DNA of 64,000 bases from Dactylorhiza incarnata (GCA_033032865.1 JAWHQI010000005.1:6100001-6164000); one strand, 5' to 3'; positions 1-9,740 are shown, counted from the first letter of the stretch. Translations and numbers: made by a program. The notes: generated from the letters alone by a model not told the origin.

Positions 1-309
1 GGAAACGCACGACCGTGCGTTGCACACAATCATGAATTCTAGGGGAAAACTGGATGATCCGACCACCTGTATACAAGATAAAACAGCTGGGAAAACACCT
101 CCAGCACTAGATAAACAAAGAGAAAGGGATGGGGAGCACCATGTGCTTACCCCCAATAACAAGGAGCGCAAATATGCACCGAAACGGGCCTAAGAGTGCA
201 CCTAGCAAGGAATAACAAATATGATCAAAAACATGCCTAAAAGGTAGTGCATCGACTAGAAATACGGCCCAGATGAGTCCAAAAATGTGTATATAAATGG
301 TACTCATCA
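1..309 (-). repeat. G1 3' LTR, 5' portion, cut by the window edge
   Basis: On the minus strand this starts TGATGAGT at 309 and is recognisably similar to the first 300 bp of the G2 LTR (9741 onward): the same TGATGAGT start, TATATACACAT and GGACTCATCTGGGCCG blocks. A GCACGA/TCGTGC inverted motif sits at 7-20, as in the G2 promoter array. The rest of the LTR lies outside the window. Confidence 0.8.
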
Positions 310-558
310 CCCCAACATTAAAAACTAAGTATGAAGTAAAAGAAAAAAGAAAAAGCAAATAAAGTGCAAGACAAAGCGAAAAGGGAATGCAAAATAAAAG
401 AAGAAGGAAGAAGGGCTTCCCTGATTTTGAAGTTACGGGGGAAGCGATGGTTATCTACAAAACATGTAAGAAGAAAAGGAGAAACAACAAAAAGATAACT
501 TTGGGGTGCCTCCCAAAAGCGCTTTGTTTAAGGTCGCGTAGCTTGACCCAATTGGCGT
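310..558 (-). other. G1 spacer between pol and 3' LTR
   Basis: Non-coding. It contains, on the minus strand around 505-535, the block with AAGCGCTTTTGGGAGG, which matches a block after the truncated pol of G2 (13720-13755). A weak polypurine tract, TGTTGGGG, abuts the LTR at 310-317. Apart from this it is A-rich, with nothing else recognised. Confidence 0.6.
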
Positions 559-1516
559 TCACGTTATTGGTGAAAAGAATATTGATTCACTCTTCTCGTT
601 AGTTAGATCCCCTGGAAGATACAACTTAAGACGATGACCATTTACTTTGAAGGAACATTTTCCAGGGTGGGAAATTAGAATTGTCCTGTAGGACCAAACC
701 TCTTTAACGATAAAGGGTCCGGACCATCGAAATTTTAGCTTTCCCGTAAAAAGGCAAAGACGAGAATTATACAGGAGGATGAGATCGCCCGACCAAAAAG
801 TTTTTGGAAATTTTATTTGTTTATCATGATAAAACTTCATTCTCTCCTTATATAATTTGTTGCTCTTGTATGCATTCACTCTCCACTCATCTAACTCGTT
901 TATTTGAAACTTTCATTGCTCGGCCACTAACGTAGAATCAAGGTTTAAAAATTTAAGCGCCTAAAACACGCGGTGCTCTAATTCGATCGGAAGGTAGCAA
1001 GCCTTGCCATAAACCAATCGATACGGTGTACAAATAATAATGGTCTTGTATGCCCTTCGATAGGCCCATAACGCATCATCGAGATTAGGTGCCCAATCCT
1101 TTCGATTAATAGAAAAAGTTTTTTCTAAATTCTGCTTTAATTCTCGATTTACGACTTCGACTTGGTCGCTCGTTTGTGGGTGATAAGCAGTGGATAGTTT
1201 GTGCGTGACACCATATTTTGCTAAGATTTTTGTGAATTGGGTATTACAAAAATGGGTGCCCCGATCAGCGCGTGGCGTGCCAAATCAAGAGAATATTTTT
1301 TTAAAGAAATTTTATGACGACTCTCGCATCGTTAGTGGGGAGAGCTTGCGCTTCCTCCCACCTTGACACGTAGTCGACCGCAACTAGAATATACTTATTT
1401 GAATAAGAAGGAGGGAGAGGACCAACGAAATCGATACCCCAAAGGTCAAAAATCTCGCATTCTAAGAAAATATTTTGGGGCATCTCATCCCGGCGGGAGA
1501 TGTTCCCCAACCACTG
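559..1516 (-). pseudogene. G1 integrase, catalytic core and C-terminal domain (fragment)
   Basis: This is the 3' half of a Ty3/gypsy integrase, which joins element DNA to the host chromosome. The first catalytic Asp lies in [13 protein letters not shown] (minus, about 1470-1430). The second lies in an ADRGTHFCN block near 1270, and the Glu in [16 protein letters not shown] near 1190-1140. The C-terminal part (879-559) has KLKFRWSGPFIVKEV, a GPF/Y-type module. A frameshift near 1290-1300 and stops near 960 and 920 break it. The segment ends exactly at the C1 insertion, and its upstream frame continues at 9168. RNase H precedes and the LTR follows, as expected for gypsy. Confidence 0.85.
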
Positions 1517-1598
1517 TGTTGGGAAAATGATTTCTCTTAACCCCTGAAAATGAGTTGAATATGAATTCTAAGAAAGGAAAATCAAGGTTAAGTAAATA

Positions 1599-1834
1599 TG
1601 CGTCGAATAGTATTCGACGCAACGTCGAAGTAGTATCGACGTTTCTTTCAGAATGAGTCGAAGTACCTTTAAGAAGATTTCGACGTATCCTATGTCGACG
1701 TAGCTCTGACTTCTAGTCGACGCATCTTGAGAAGTCGACGCACCTTAGTCGACGCACCTTCCTTATTCTCCTCTCGACGTCCTGCCAGGACGAATTCGAC
1801 GCTTACGTCGAATAGTAATCGACGCACGTCGATT
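1599..1834 (+). repeat. TGCGTCGA/TCGACGCA motif array in C1 5' LTR
   Basis: About fifteen copies of GTCGA/TCGAC-centred motifs in both orientations. They include a 23-bp near-perfect palindrome at 1599-1621 with arms TGCGTCGAATA and TATTCGACGCA. Spacing is irregular (10-30 bp). It lies about 270 bp upstream of the TATA box, so probably in U3. Confidence 0.9.
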
Positions 1835-2106
1835 TCAATGATTAATTCAAAAATCGCCAGATCTCTTTCCTTCTTTTATAGATCTGATTTATATGGAATC
1901 AAATTATTCTTTATAGCCATTCTGAATTATTCTTTTCCTCTAATGAATTCTTGGCTAATTTGATTAAATCCATTATGGACACTATTTGAAATCAGAATGA
2001 ATACTTTCCTTCTATGGATATAATTGTTATGGAAATTTCTCCTTCTTTCTAATACTCTGCCAGCTAATTGATTACTCTCCTATAGTGTTATTTTAATGAA
2101 CAGAGC

Positions 2107-2114
2107 TATAAATA
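2107..2114 (+). promoter_or_regulatory. C1 5' LTR TATA box
   Basis: TATAAATA within GAGCTATAAATAAC. The 3' LTR copy is at 8419-8426, and the same context occurs in C2 (17037-17044, 25832-25839). It marks the likely U3/R boundary region. Confidence 0.65.
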
Positions 2115-2860
2115 ACAAGGTGGTCGGCAGAGAGCAAGACAAGTGATCCACCATTTTACATTTGAAAAAGAGGAAGAGCTCCCAAGTGAAAAGAGAGAGA
2201 ATTGAGAAAAAATTCTGCAGCAACCATCAAGCTTCCATCTTCTCCTGCTTCTGAAGCCACTCTGCCGCATACTCTGATAGCTCTCACAAAAGAGAGAAAA
2301 GACCTACAATCTCCTTCTCACTATAGAAGAGAGATTTCATTCACTACTTCTTGTGCTTCCAATCTTCTTGCCAGGAAGAAGATTCCTTCTTGTCTTTATA
2401 TTATCTCTCTTTCTTCTTTACCTTTATTTCACTTTCAAATACTGTAAAAGAGTTTTTAGAATCTCTCTTCAAAAAATTCAATTGTACTGGTTCTAAGAGT
2501 CTCCTTTTCAAAAGACTTAGTTGGTTCTAAGAGTCTCCTTATCAAAAGACCCAGGGTGGTTCTAAGAGTCTCCTTATCAAAAGACTTAATGCAAGATAGT
2601 GAATTTCCTACCAAGGGGGTAGAAGAGTGGACTACCCAAAGTTTGGGGAACCACTATATTTCTTTGTGTTGTGCTGTGATTTTTTCTTCTTGCATTTGTT
2701 TTCTTTACTTGTTTAATTCTTGTTGGTGTGTGGGAAGTTCTAATCTGTGATCACTACACCCATATATATATATAATTATTAACTTTGCACAAAAATATTT
2801 TAAATCTCTATTCACCCCCCCTCTAGAGAATTCTAGTAAGGTTAACTGTGCACTTTCAAT

Positions 2861-2872
2861 TGGTATCAGAGC
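2861..2872 (+). other. C1 primer-binding site (initiator tRNA-Met)
   Basis: TGGTATCAGAGC starts 2 bp after the LTR end, the standard Ty1/copia primer-binding site. Confidence 0.93.
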
Positions 2873-2970
2873 TAGGTTGATCTAAAATGGTTAACTCCTT
2901 GATCAAAAAGATCCTACCTCTTATATATATATATATATATATATATATTTTTCTAACAATTATTTTTCAC

Positions 2971-4971
2971 ATGGCACAAATCAAAGATTATGCTTCTACC
3001 AGACCACCAATGTGCAATCTTGAAAAGTTTGCAGTTTGGAAAACAAGAATTAGGATTTATATGAATTCTATTGATGAAGATTTATTTAATGTTATCTTGA
3101 CAGGTCCTCCCAAGCCTTATAGAAAAGACTCAAGTGGTGAAGTGACTCAAACACTTGTCCCAAAGGCTGAGTGGACAGTTGAAGAGAAAAAGGCAGGAAC
3201 ATGTGATGCAAAAGCTGTAAATATTCTGGTCTCAACCCTCTCTGATGAAATCTTTCAAAGGGTTGTTGATTGTGAATCAGCCAAAGATATTTGGGAGGCT
3301 CTCATAAAGATGGTAGAAGGAAGTGCTGATGAAAGAAAAGATAGGAAGGCTCTATTGATCTCTCAATATGAGAACTTCCAAAAGAAGAATGAAGAAAGCA
3401 TCTCTGAGATGAATGACAGATTCAGTCTGATCATCAATCAACTAAGGGACTTGGATAGAGAAATCTCTCTCACAGAGATCAATGATAAATTGCTGATAAG
3501 TCTCCCAAGTTCATGGGACTCAAGGATATGGGCAATAAGAGACACAAAAGGACAAAGGGAAATTTCAACAGATGCTCTCTTAGGAAAACTCAGATCCTAT
3601 AAGCAACTGCTGAAAACCAGAGAAGAGAAGAAGAGAAGAGAAAACACTCCAACTTCTTCAAAAGACAGGAACATTGCATTAAAAGCAACAGAAGAAGGAA
3701 GCTCTATCACTGAAGAAGAACTATTCAGTTTCCTAGCCAGAAAATTCAAGAAATGGGTCAGGACAGATGGATCAAGAAGGAGAGAGTCAAAACCAAGGTA
3801 TGACAAAACTCCTACTAAAGAAATTATTTGTTATTCTTGCAGGAAACCTGGACATATTGCCCCAGAATGTCCAGAAAATGCTGAGACAAAGAAAGATCTG
3901 AAAAAGAAAGATCTCAAGAAAAAGGGGAAGAAGAAAGAAAGAGGCTTTATAGCAGAGGCCTGGAGTGATACAGACTCTGAGGACAGCTCCTCTTCTAAGA
4001 GTGACAATGAAGAGCCTAAGCAAGAAGATCTATGCTTAATGGCCCTTGAAGGCTCAAAGAATGATGATGGTGCTAAATCATGGAGTGAGACAGGATCAGA
4101 AGAAAGCATATCTTCTGAAGATGAAAAAGAAGATAGCCTTATTCTCATAGAGGAATCTGAGGATAAGGACGAGGTAAGCATTTTTGATGAAATAGATTTT
4201 CAAAGTGATAATTTCAGAAATGATTTTATGCGAATGTGTCTAGATCAACTAAAAGCTACACAAGAAATTAAAGATCTAAAAGAACAAATCAATGTGGCTA
4301 AAAACCAGAGAAATAGAGAAGTTAAATGCTCTAAAAATTATGAATTAAGGGGTAACATCATAGAAAAGGAGGTAGAAAGGGCTAGAATAGAAAACCAGCT
4401 CCTTAAGGATAAGGTATCCCAGGCAAAAGCTTTTGAAGAATCAATAAAAATGAGAAGCCAAACTCTCAAGGAAATCACTGAACAACAAACAAGGAGACAT
4501 AAAAATCTTGGTCTAGGGGCTGATCCCTCAACCAACCAAGTTCCATCCAACAAACCTGCTTGGATGATCCCTGTAAAATTCACAAAACCCGTCAAATCAA
4601 ACCAAGAAAAAGACTCACTAAATAAGGAAGAAGACTCCCTTAAGGAAATAAAACAATTTGATGAAACATCATATTATTCAGCTGATGACTCTCAAACTTC
4701 ATCTGAAGAAGCAACTAAGCCAAAAGAAACAATACATAAAAGAACAAAATCAGAAAAAGGGAAAAAGAAAATGTATGAAGATACAGTTGCGTCGACTTTA
4801 TATCGACGCATGAATGATAGTGCGTCGACTTTTACTCAACGCAACCTCTCAGATGCCTCGACCTCTACTCGACGCTTGAATAAAAGTACGTCGACTTCCA
4901 ATCGACGTAACTTTTTCCATGCGTCGATATCAGATCAACGCTATCGGGAGAAAGCGCCGAATATAAATTGA
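2971..4971 (+). CDS. gag: C1 Gag polyprotein (UBN2/copia gag type)
   Basis: Structural protein that forms the virus-like particle and binds element RNA. The start at 2971 (MAQIKDYAST) is preferred to the ATG at 2887: C2 conserves 2971 and lacks the upstream ATG, which leads through an ATATAT repeat. The N-terminal two fifths match copia-type Gag (NLEKFAVWKTRI, DIWEALIKMVEG, LPSSWDSRIWAI). The zinc knuckle CYSCRKPGHIAPEC (3829-3870, residues 287-300) binds RNA. Then come an acidic Ser-rich stretch, a coiled-coil-like segment (about residues 420-500) and a tail with repeated STSxRR units encoded by TCGA motifs. The 666-aa frame is open to a TGA at 4969-4971. That TGA looks like a CGA-to-TGA mutation, since the frame stays sensible beyond it. 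Confidence 0.9.
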   Translation: MAQIKDYASTRPPMCNLEKFAVWKTRIRIYMNSIDEDLFNVILTGPPKPYRKDSSGEVTQTLVPKAEWTVEEKKAGTCDAKAVNILVSTLSDEIFQRVVDCESAKDIWEALIKMVEGSADERKDRKALLISQYENFQKKNEESISEMNDRFSLIINQLRDLDREISLTEINDKLLISLPSSWDSRIWAIRDTKGQREISTDALLGKLRSYKQLLKTREEKKRRENTPTSSKDRNIALKATEEGSSITEEELFSFLARKFKKWVRTDGSRRRESKPRYDKTPTKEIICYSCRKPGHIAPECPENAETKKDLKKKDLKKKGKKKERGFIAEAWSDTDSEDSSSSKSDNEEPKQEDLCLMALEGSKNDDGAKSWSETGSEESISSEDEKEDSLILIEESEDKDEVSIFDEIDFQSDNFRNDFMRMCLDQLKATQEIKDLKEQINVAKNQRNREVKCSKNYELRGNIIEKEVERARIENQLLKDKVSQAKAFEESIKMRSQTLKEITEQQTRRHKNLGLGADPSTNQVPSNKPAWMIPVKFTKPVKSNQEKDSLNKEEDSLKEIKQFDETSYYSADDSQTSSEEATKPKETIHKRTKSEKGKKKMYEDTVASTLYRRMNDSASTFTQRNLSDASTSTRRLNKSTSTSNRRNFFHASISDQRYREKAPNIN

Positions 4972-5010
4972 AGCAACTATCAACATGCGTCGAATAGATA
5001 TCGACGCACA
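4788..5010 (+). repeat. TCGA motif array inside C1 gag
   Basis: Six to seven inverted pairs of (T)GCGTCGA...TCGACGCA spaced 8-14 bp apart, the same motif as in the C1 LTR. They lie in frame and encode repeated (A/S)STSTRR-type units. The array spans the gag stop at 4969. C2 has the equivalent array at 19482-19624. Confidence 0.9.
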
Positions 5011-5300
5011 AAAATTCAGAGCAACTTAAATGCCTATCCTCCAAAAACCTTCTATAATTCCCAGTCAGGATCCATTCATCCTAACCATGATTTCCATCCT
5101 AATCAACACCTCTATCCTAACCAAAATTACTACCCTAAACCTGGTAACCAAAATTCCCATCCTAATCAAACTTTCTATCCTAATCAACCTTCTATCCTTC
5201 TCTAAACTCAAATTATCATAAGAATAAGATAATCAAGTGCCATATATATAACAAAACTGGCCACCTTGCCAAACAATGTTGGCACAACCAATCAAACTAT
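4972..5300 (+). pseudogene. C1 gag tail beyond the TGA, with second zinc-knuckle remnant
   Basis: The gag frame continues open to 5205 after the TGA. It encodes a low-complexity tail rich in (H/Y)PNQ units (about 5085-5190). In another frame, CHIYNKTGHLAKQC (5238-5279) is a zinc knuckle whose second Cys has become Tyr. Together these suggest that the ancestral Gag ran to about 5300 with two knuckles and then led into a now-missing protease. Confidence 0.7.
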
Positions 5301-5387
5301 CTGTAAAAATTAGTCCAAAACTGACTTAGAACTAGGAAGAGATAAAAAGAAATAAACACCTAAAATTCTTCAGGAAAATCAAAAGTC

Positions 5388-5548
5388 ACGTCGACTTCTA
5401 ATCGACGCACCGTCGATGACTCAACTCAATAAGTGAAATCGACACATACGTCGACTCCAATCGACTCATACGTCGATAGGAAACCCTATCATCCCAAATC
5501 AGACTATATCGACGCTCACGTCGAACTCCACTCATCATAACGTCGACT
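5388..5548 (+). repeat. Second internal TCGA motif array of C1
   Basis: About ten GTCGA/TCGAC motifs in non-coding sequence between the gag remnant and ORF3. Many are paired as GTCGACTTC...ATCGACGCA. C2 has a comparable array between pol and ORF3 (23117-23217). The surrounding 5301-5745 holds no gene. Confidence 0.85.
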
Positions 5549-5745
5549 TCATAAAAATGAGCGGCAATACTAAAATATTTTCGGTCACATCCACTGAAGT
5601 ACCGAATAAGCCTCGAATTGAGTCCCGTTTCGACGCTTCACCTAACTTAAAAAGACTATTCAGTTAGAAACCTTCACTACTCTGCATCCTTCATCCTTCT
5701 TGCTCCTTAGTCCAGCCATTTCCTCCTCTCTTTCACTGACCTAAA

Positions 5746-7675
5746 ATGGCTCCCAAGATAAACTCTGGTTTCGACATTGACCTCGAATCCTTCCAAGCCG
5801 CTGCAGAAAATTATAAGAACATCATAGCTCTCTTCACTGAAGCTGGATTGGACAAACTCATCTCCATAAGATGCAGGCTCTTGGAAACAGAGCTCACAGA
5901 GCTGATGACTCATGTTCAGATATCTAAACAAGGAGAAATCCAGGGAACAATCTATGAGACACCAGTCTCAATCTCTGTAGAATATATTAAGACCACCTTT
6001 GATCTTCCATCAGGTATATCCTAATATTATCTTTGTTCAAATAAAATAGGGAAAGGAAATCAATTTCTAAAGAGTAACCTTATAAGTCTTCATCATTCCC
6101 CTATTAGGTGATGAATCTATAGACCTCACACCTGATGAAATCAAGCATCTGCTAACCACCATGAAGTTTTTAAAGGATAAACCAATCCATCTAAAGAAAA
6201 TAGACTTTTCTGAGGAGTACAGACTGCTAGCAGATATAGTAGGAAAGATACTACTATGCAAAATTTCAGCCCATGATGCAGTACCCAAACAGCAACTGAA
6301 CATCATGGGGGCCCTTGTGCTGAAGAAGAAGGTGGACTGGGCCACATGCTTGCTCAAGATGATAGGCTCCAAATACTCACACAAAGAAAATGCATATATG
6401 AGGATTATGAGTCAAGTACTCTTCCACTCCTTCCCTGACCTCTGTAGGTCAAAAGGAATCCCCATTCCTCCAGGAAAAAGAATGTCAATAGCTCTATTCT
6501 CCAAGTGGACCAGGCAAATCCCTAAGCCTGGTTCCATTCCTGAAAGAACTCCCTCTCCTCCTAACTCTCCTGTTCATCCATCTCCTCCTCCTCCTCCTCA
6601 AAGAGACAATCCTTCTCTACCACCATCATCCACTCCAATAGTCTCTACCACCCTCACAACTCCTACTCTACCTACCTCTTCTCAAACACCTGCTCCTCAA
6701 ACAACAGTTTCTCCATCTCCTCCTCCTCATACTTTCTCATCCTCTTCACCTCCATTATCACCAATACCTCATACATCAACTAACCTTTCTCCACCCTCAT
6801 CACCACCTCCACCACTCTCTCCTCATCACCAACCACAACATGAACCATCTGCATCCACTGAAGCCCTCCTTACTCTGTGCATTGCATCAGCATCTCAAAC
6901 ATTCTAAGCAATGCTGGATGAGCACTGCTCCCAGATTCATTCCTCCATCCTTCACATGCACACCCAAATAGATGGGGTCAGTGCCTCTGTGCAAAATCTG
7001 AAGACCTCTCTCTCTTCCTATAGAATAACCAGGTCTTTCTTAACCTCCCTGGCCAGGAAGGTCAAAAAGGGGGAGAATATAGATGAAGAGCAGCTCTCCA
7101 ATCCTAAATCTCTCTCTCACAAGTCCCCTCCTTCCTCAAAAGATGATAGTCTTGCACTTCTCAAGACAATTGGAAATGAAGTTGTACCTGAGCTACACTC
7201 TGAAGAACAAACAATAGAGGTACTTAATATAGCAAGAGAGGCTGCAAATCAAGTGGTACTATTACAAGGGGAGGTAAGCAGAGCAGACAATGAAGCTGAA
7301 AAGGAAAATGTGGCAGATGGTAAGAAAAATAAAGAAACTGAAACTCAGGGGGAGCTGGATACTGTTATGAATGAAGCTGAAAATGAAAAAGGACAGCCAG
7401 ATGCTGTGTTGGCTGAAGTAGGAGCTAAGGAACCAGATACAGCTGGAGCTGAAGATGATAAAGAAATTGAAGAAGTAGAAGGATCAAAGGAAGTTCCATC
7501 CCAGGGGGAGCAATCTGCTCAGGGGGAGCTAGGTGAACTTCCTGCAACTGAGAAGGAGAAACCCCCCTCTCCTAAAACAGTAGTATTCAAGAGAAAGAGA
7601 AAGACTCCTCCTACCCCTCCTGAGTTAATGTTTGAAAATAATACTGATATACTTTACCCTATAATTAAATACTAA
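5746..7675 (+). CDS. C1 ORF3, spliced-looking, in env position; function unknown
   Basis: Starts MAPKINSGFD. Exon 1 is 5746-6013 and exon 2 is 6108-7675. Removing 6014-6107 (GTATAT...TATTAG) joins the frame in phase through DLPSG-DES. The result is about 612 codons with one in-frame TAA at 6905-6907. The central part (about 6115-6440: IHLKKIDF..., ILLCKISAHDAVPKQ..., VLFHSFPDL) resembles the 'putative plant transposon protein' domain found in other plant retroelements; I rate that only moderate. A Pro-rich region (about 6530-6840), a Glu-rich region with repeated QGE units, and a basic KRKRK near the C-terminus follow. There is no signal peptide or membrane segment, so it is not a typical Env. 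A nuclear role would fit the basic tail but is an inference. Confidence 0.65.
6014..6107 (+). other. Candidate spliceosomal intron in C1 ORF3
   Basis: 94 bp with exon...TCAG|GTATAT at the 5' side and TATTAG|GTGATG at the 3' side. It contains in-frame stops. Removal restores one continuous frame. It is AT-rich, as plant introns are. Confidence 0.65.
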
Positions 7676-7828
7676 TTGGTATGAACATGAAGTCTGTTTA
7701 TATAATTCTGGAAAATTTGGTTATATGATCTCTCTTTCCAATTTCTTTTCTGCTTGATTGACATATTTCTTTTCTCTACAAATGCTGTGATTTTCCTCTA
7801 AATAGGGTTAAGAAAAATAGGGGGAGAT
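7676..7828 (+). other. C1 3' untranslated region with polypurine tract
   Basis: Short non-coding stretch ending in AGAAAAATAGGGGGAGAT (7811-7828) directly before the 3' LTR. This is the polypurine tract that primes plus-strand synthesis. Confidence 0.88.
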
Positions 7829-9163
7829 TGTTGGGAAAATGATTTCTCTTAACCCCTGAAAATGAGTTGAATATGAATTCTAAGAAAGGAAAATCAAGGT
7901 TAAGTAAATATGCGTCAAATAGTATTCGACGCAATGTCAAAGTAGTATCGATGTTTCTTTCAGAATGAGTCGAAGTACCTTTAAGAAGAATTTGACGTAT
8001 CTTATGTCGACGTAGCTCTGACTTCTAGTCGACGCATCTTGAGAAGTCGACGCACCTTAGTCGACGCACCTTCCTTATTCTCCTCTCGATGTTCTGCCAG
8101 GATGAATTCGATGCTTACGTCGAATAGTATTCGACGCACGTCGATTTCTATGATTAATTCAAAAATTACCAGATCTCTTTCCTTCTTTTATAGATCTGAT
8201 TTATATGGAATCACATTATTCTTTATAGCCGTTCTGAATTATTTTTTTCCTCTAATGAATTCTTGGCTAATTTGATTAAATCCATTATGGACACTATTTG
8301 AAATCAGAATGAATACTTCGCTTCTATGGATATAATTATTATAGAAATTTCTCCTTCTTTCTAATACTCTGCCTGCTAATTGATTACTCTCCTATAGTGT
8401 TATTTTAATGAACAGAGCTATAAATAACAAGGTGGTCGGCAGAGAGAAAGACAAGTGATCCACCATTTTACATTTGGAAAAGAGGAAGAGCTCCCAAGTG
8501 AAAAGAGAGAGAATTGAGAAATAATTCTGCAACAACCATCAAGCTTCCATCTTCTCCTGCTTCTGAAGCCACTTTACTGCATACTCTGATAGCTCTCACA
8601 AAAGAGAGAAAAGGCCTACAATCTCCTTCTCACTATAGAATAGAGATTTCATTCACTACATCTTGTTCCAATCTTCTTGCCAGGAAGAAGATTCCTTCTT
8701 GTCTTTATATTATCTCTCTTTCTTCTTTACTTTTATTTCACTTTCAAATACTGTAAAAGAGTTTTTAGAATCTCTCTTCAAAAAATTCAGTTGTACTGGT
8801 TCTAAGAGTCTCCTTTTCAAAAGACTCAGTTGATTCTAAGAGTCTCCTTACAAAAGACTCAGGGTGGTTCTAAGAGTCTCCTTAGCAAAAGACTCAGTGC
8901 AAGATAGTGAGTTTCCTACTAAGGGGGTAGAAGAGTGGACTACCCAATGTTTGGGGAACCACTATATTTCTTTGTGTTGTGTTGTGATTTTTTCTTCTTG
9001 CATTTGTTTTCTTTACTTGTTTAATTCTTGTTGGTGTGTGGGAAGTTCTAATCTGTGATCACTACACCCATATATATATAATTATTAACTTTGCACAAAA
9101 ATATTTTAAATCTCTATTCACCCCCCTCTAGAGAATTCTAGTAAGGTTAACTGTGCACTTTCA
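7829..9163 (+). repeat. C1 3' LTR
   Basis: 1335 bp, partner of 1517-2858. The motif array is at 7911-8145 and the TATA box at 8419-8426. Compared with the 5' LTR, several motif CpGs read TpG or CpA here (for example GCGTCAAAT for GCGTCGAAT and TCGATG for TCGACG). Confidence 0.95.
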
Positions 9164-9341
9164 CACTGGCAGCTGTCACAAGTACTCACAAGGGTGTGAG
9201 CATCTTTGAAGAGCGTGGGCCAAAAAAGCCCGCCTCCAGCGCCTTCCTTGTGGTTCAGTTCGCTTGATAATTACCAGCAGTTGGTCTTTCCTGACAATGC
9301 CGTAAAATTTTAAGTCCTTCCTCACTCGAGACACATCTTCT
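9164..9341 (-). pseudogene. G1 integrase zinc-binding (HHCC) segment
   Basis: On the minus strand this encodes the end of the integrase N-terminal domain: CVSSEEGLKILRHCQ, then FWPTLFKDAHTLVST, then the CDSCQ pair of the HHCC zinc finger. There is one in-frame stop (AAC TGA ACC). Its downstream frame continues at 1516 across C1, and its upstream frame comes from 50954 across C3. It is thus a 178-bp island between two insertions. Confidence 0.85.
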
Positions 9342-9431
9342 TGTTGGATCGATAGGCGCCCTTAGGGGGGGGGGTGAATAAGGGAATAAATATTTTTTTT
9401 ATAATTTTAAGGAAATTACTAAATTATATAG
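9342..9431 (-). repeat. C3 3' LTR, terminal piece
   Basis: The last 90 bp of the LTR in element orientation, matching 49856-49960. It carries a G run of 10 (9365-9374), against 25 in the 5' LTR. It is cut by C2, whose TSD copy TATAG is at 9427-9431. Confidence 0.9.
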
Positions 9432-9740
9432 TGTTGGGGAAATGATTTATCTTAACCCCTAGAAATGAGTAGAAAATGAGTTCTTAGAATGAAAAAGTAG
9501 TTTAAGTAAATATGCGTCGAGTAGTAATCGACGCAGCGTCGAAGTGTATATCGACGCACCTCTGTTGACGCTCCTTCCATATTTTCTTCTCGACGTCTAG
9601 CCAGGCTGAAATCGACGCTTACGTCGAATTGTAATCGACGCACGTCGATTTCTGTGACAGATTCAAAAATACGCCAGATCTCTTTCCTTCTTTCTGTAGA
9701 TCTGAATTTTATGGAATTATATTATTCTCTTCTAGCCGTT
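9432..9740 (+). repeat. C2 5' LTR, first piece, with TCGA motif array
   Basis: Matches the start of 25318-26545. The motif array TGCGTCGA/TCGACGCA is at 9513-9649. It is interrupted by G2; the G2 TSD copy CCGTT is at 9736-9740. Confidence 0.94.

Larger units (their letters stand above)
1517..2858 (+). repeat. C1 5' LTR
   Basis: 1342 bp, starting TGTTGGGA and ending CTTTCA, paired with 7829-9163. It holds the TCGACGCA motif array, a TATA box at 2107-2114 and, near its end, a repeated 'TCTAAGAGTCTCC' block (2493-2580, three copies). Confidence 0.95.
1517..9163 (+). mobile_element. C1: non-autonomous Ty1/copia-type element (gag + ORF3, no pol)
   Basis: A 7.6-kb element with LTRs 1517-2858 and 7829-9163, both TG...CA. 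It has an initiator-Met PBS and a polypurine tract directly before the 3' LTR. The perfect 5-bp TSD is CACTG (1512-1516, 9164-9168). It contains one long gag and a spliced-looking ORF3. I find no protease DSG, integrase, reverse transcriptase or RNase H block between them. The LTRs resemble those of C2, whose pol could act in trans. A long gag, LTRs over 1 kb and a third ORF recall the SIRE/Maximus group; that placement is an inference. Confidence 0.93.

Noticed and set aside
1599..1834. CRISPR-like array of regularly spaced short repeats
   Set aside because: The units are 7-11 bp in alternating orientation with irregular spacing, lie inside LTRs and occur in a plant element. There are no cas genes.
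2887..2970. Upstream ATG at 2887 as the start of C1 Gag
   Set aside because: The extension reads through an ATATAT repeat as IYIYIYIY, and the ATG is absent in C2, whereas MAQIKDYAST is conserved.
3831..4181. Antisense open frames opposite C1 gag (3597-4595)
   Set aside because: They are shadows of the biased Gag codons, with Ser/Leu/Phe-rich translations and no independent support.
5746..7675. C1 ORF3 as a retroviral-type envelope
   Set aside because: There is no signal peptide, no transmembrane segment and no Cys-rich ectodomain pattern. The protein is Pro-rich and charged.
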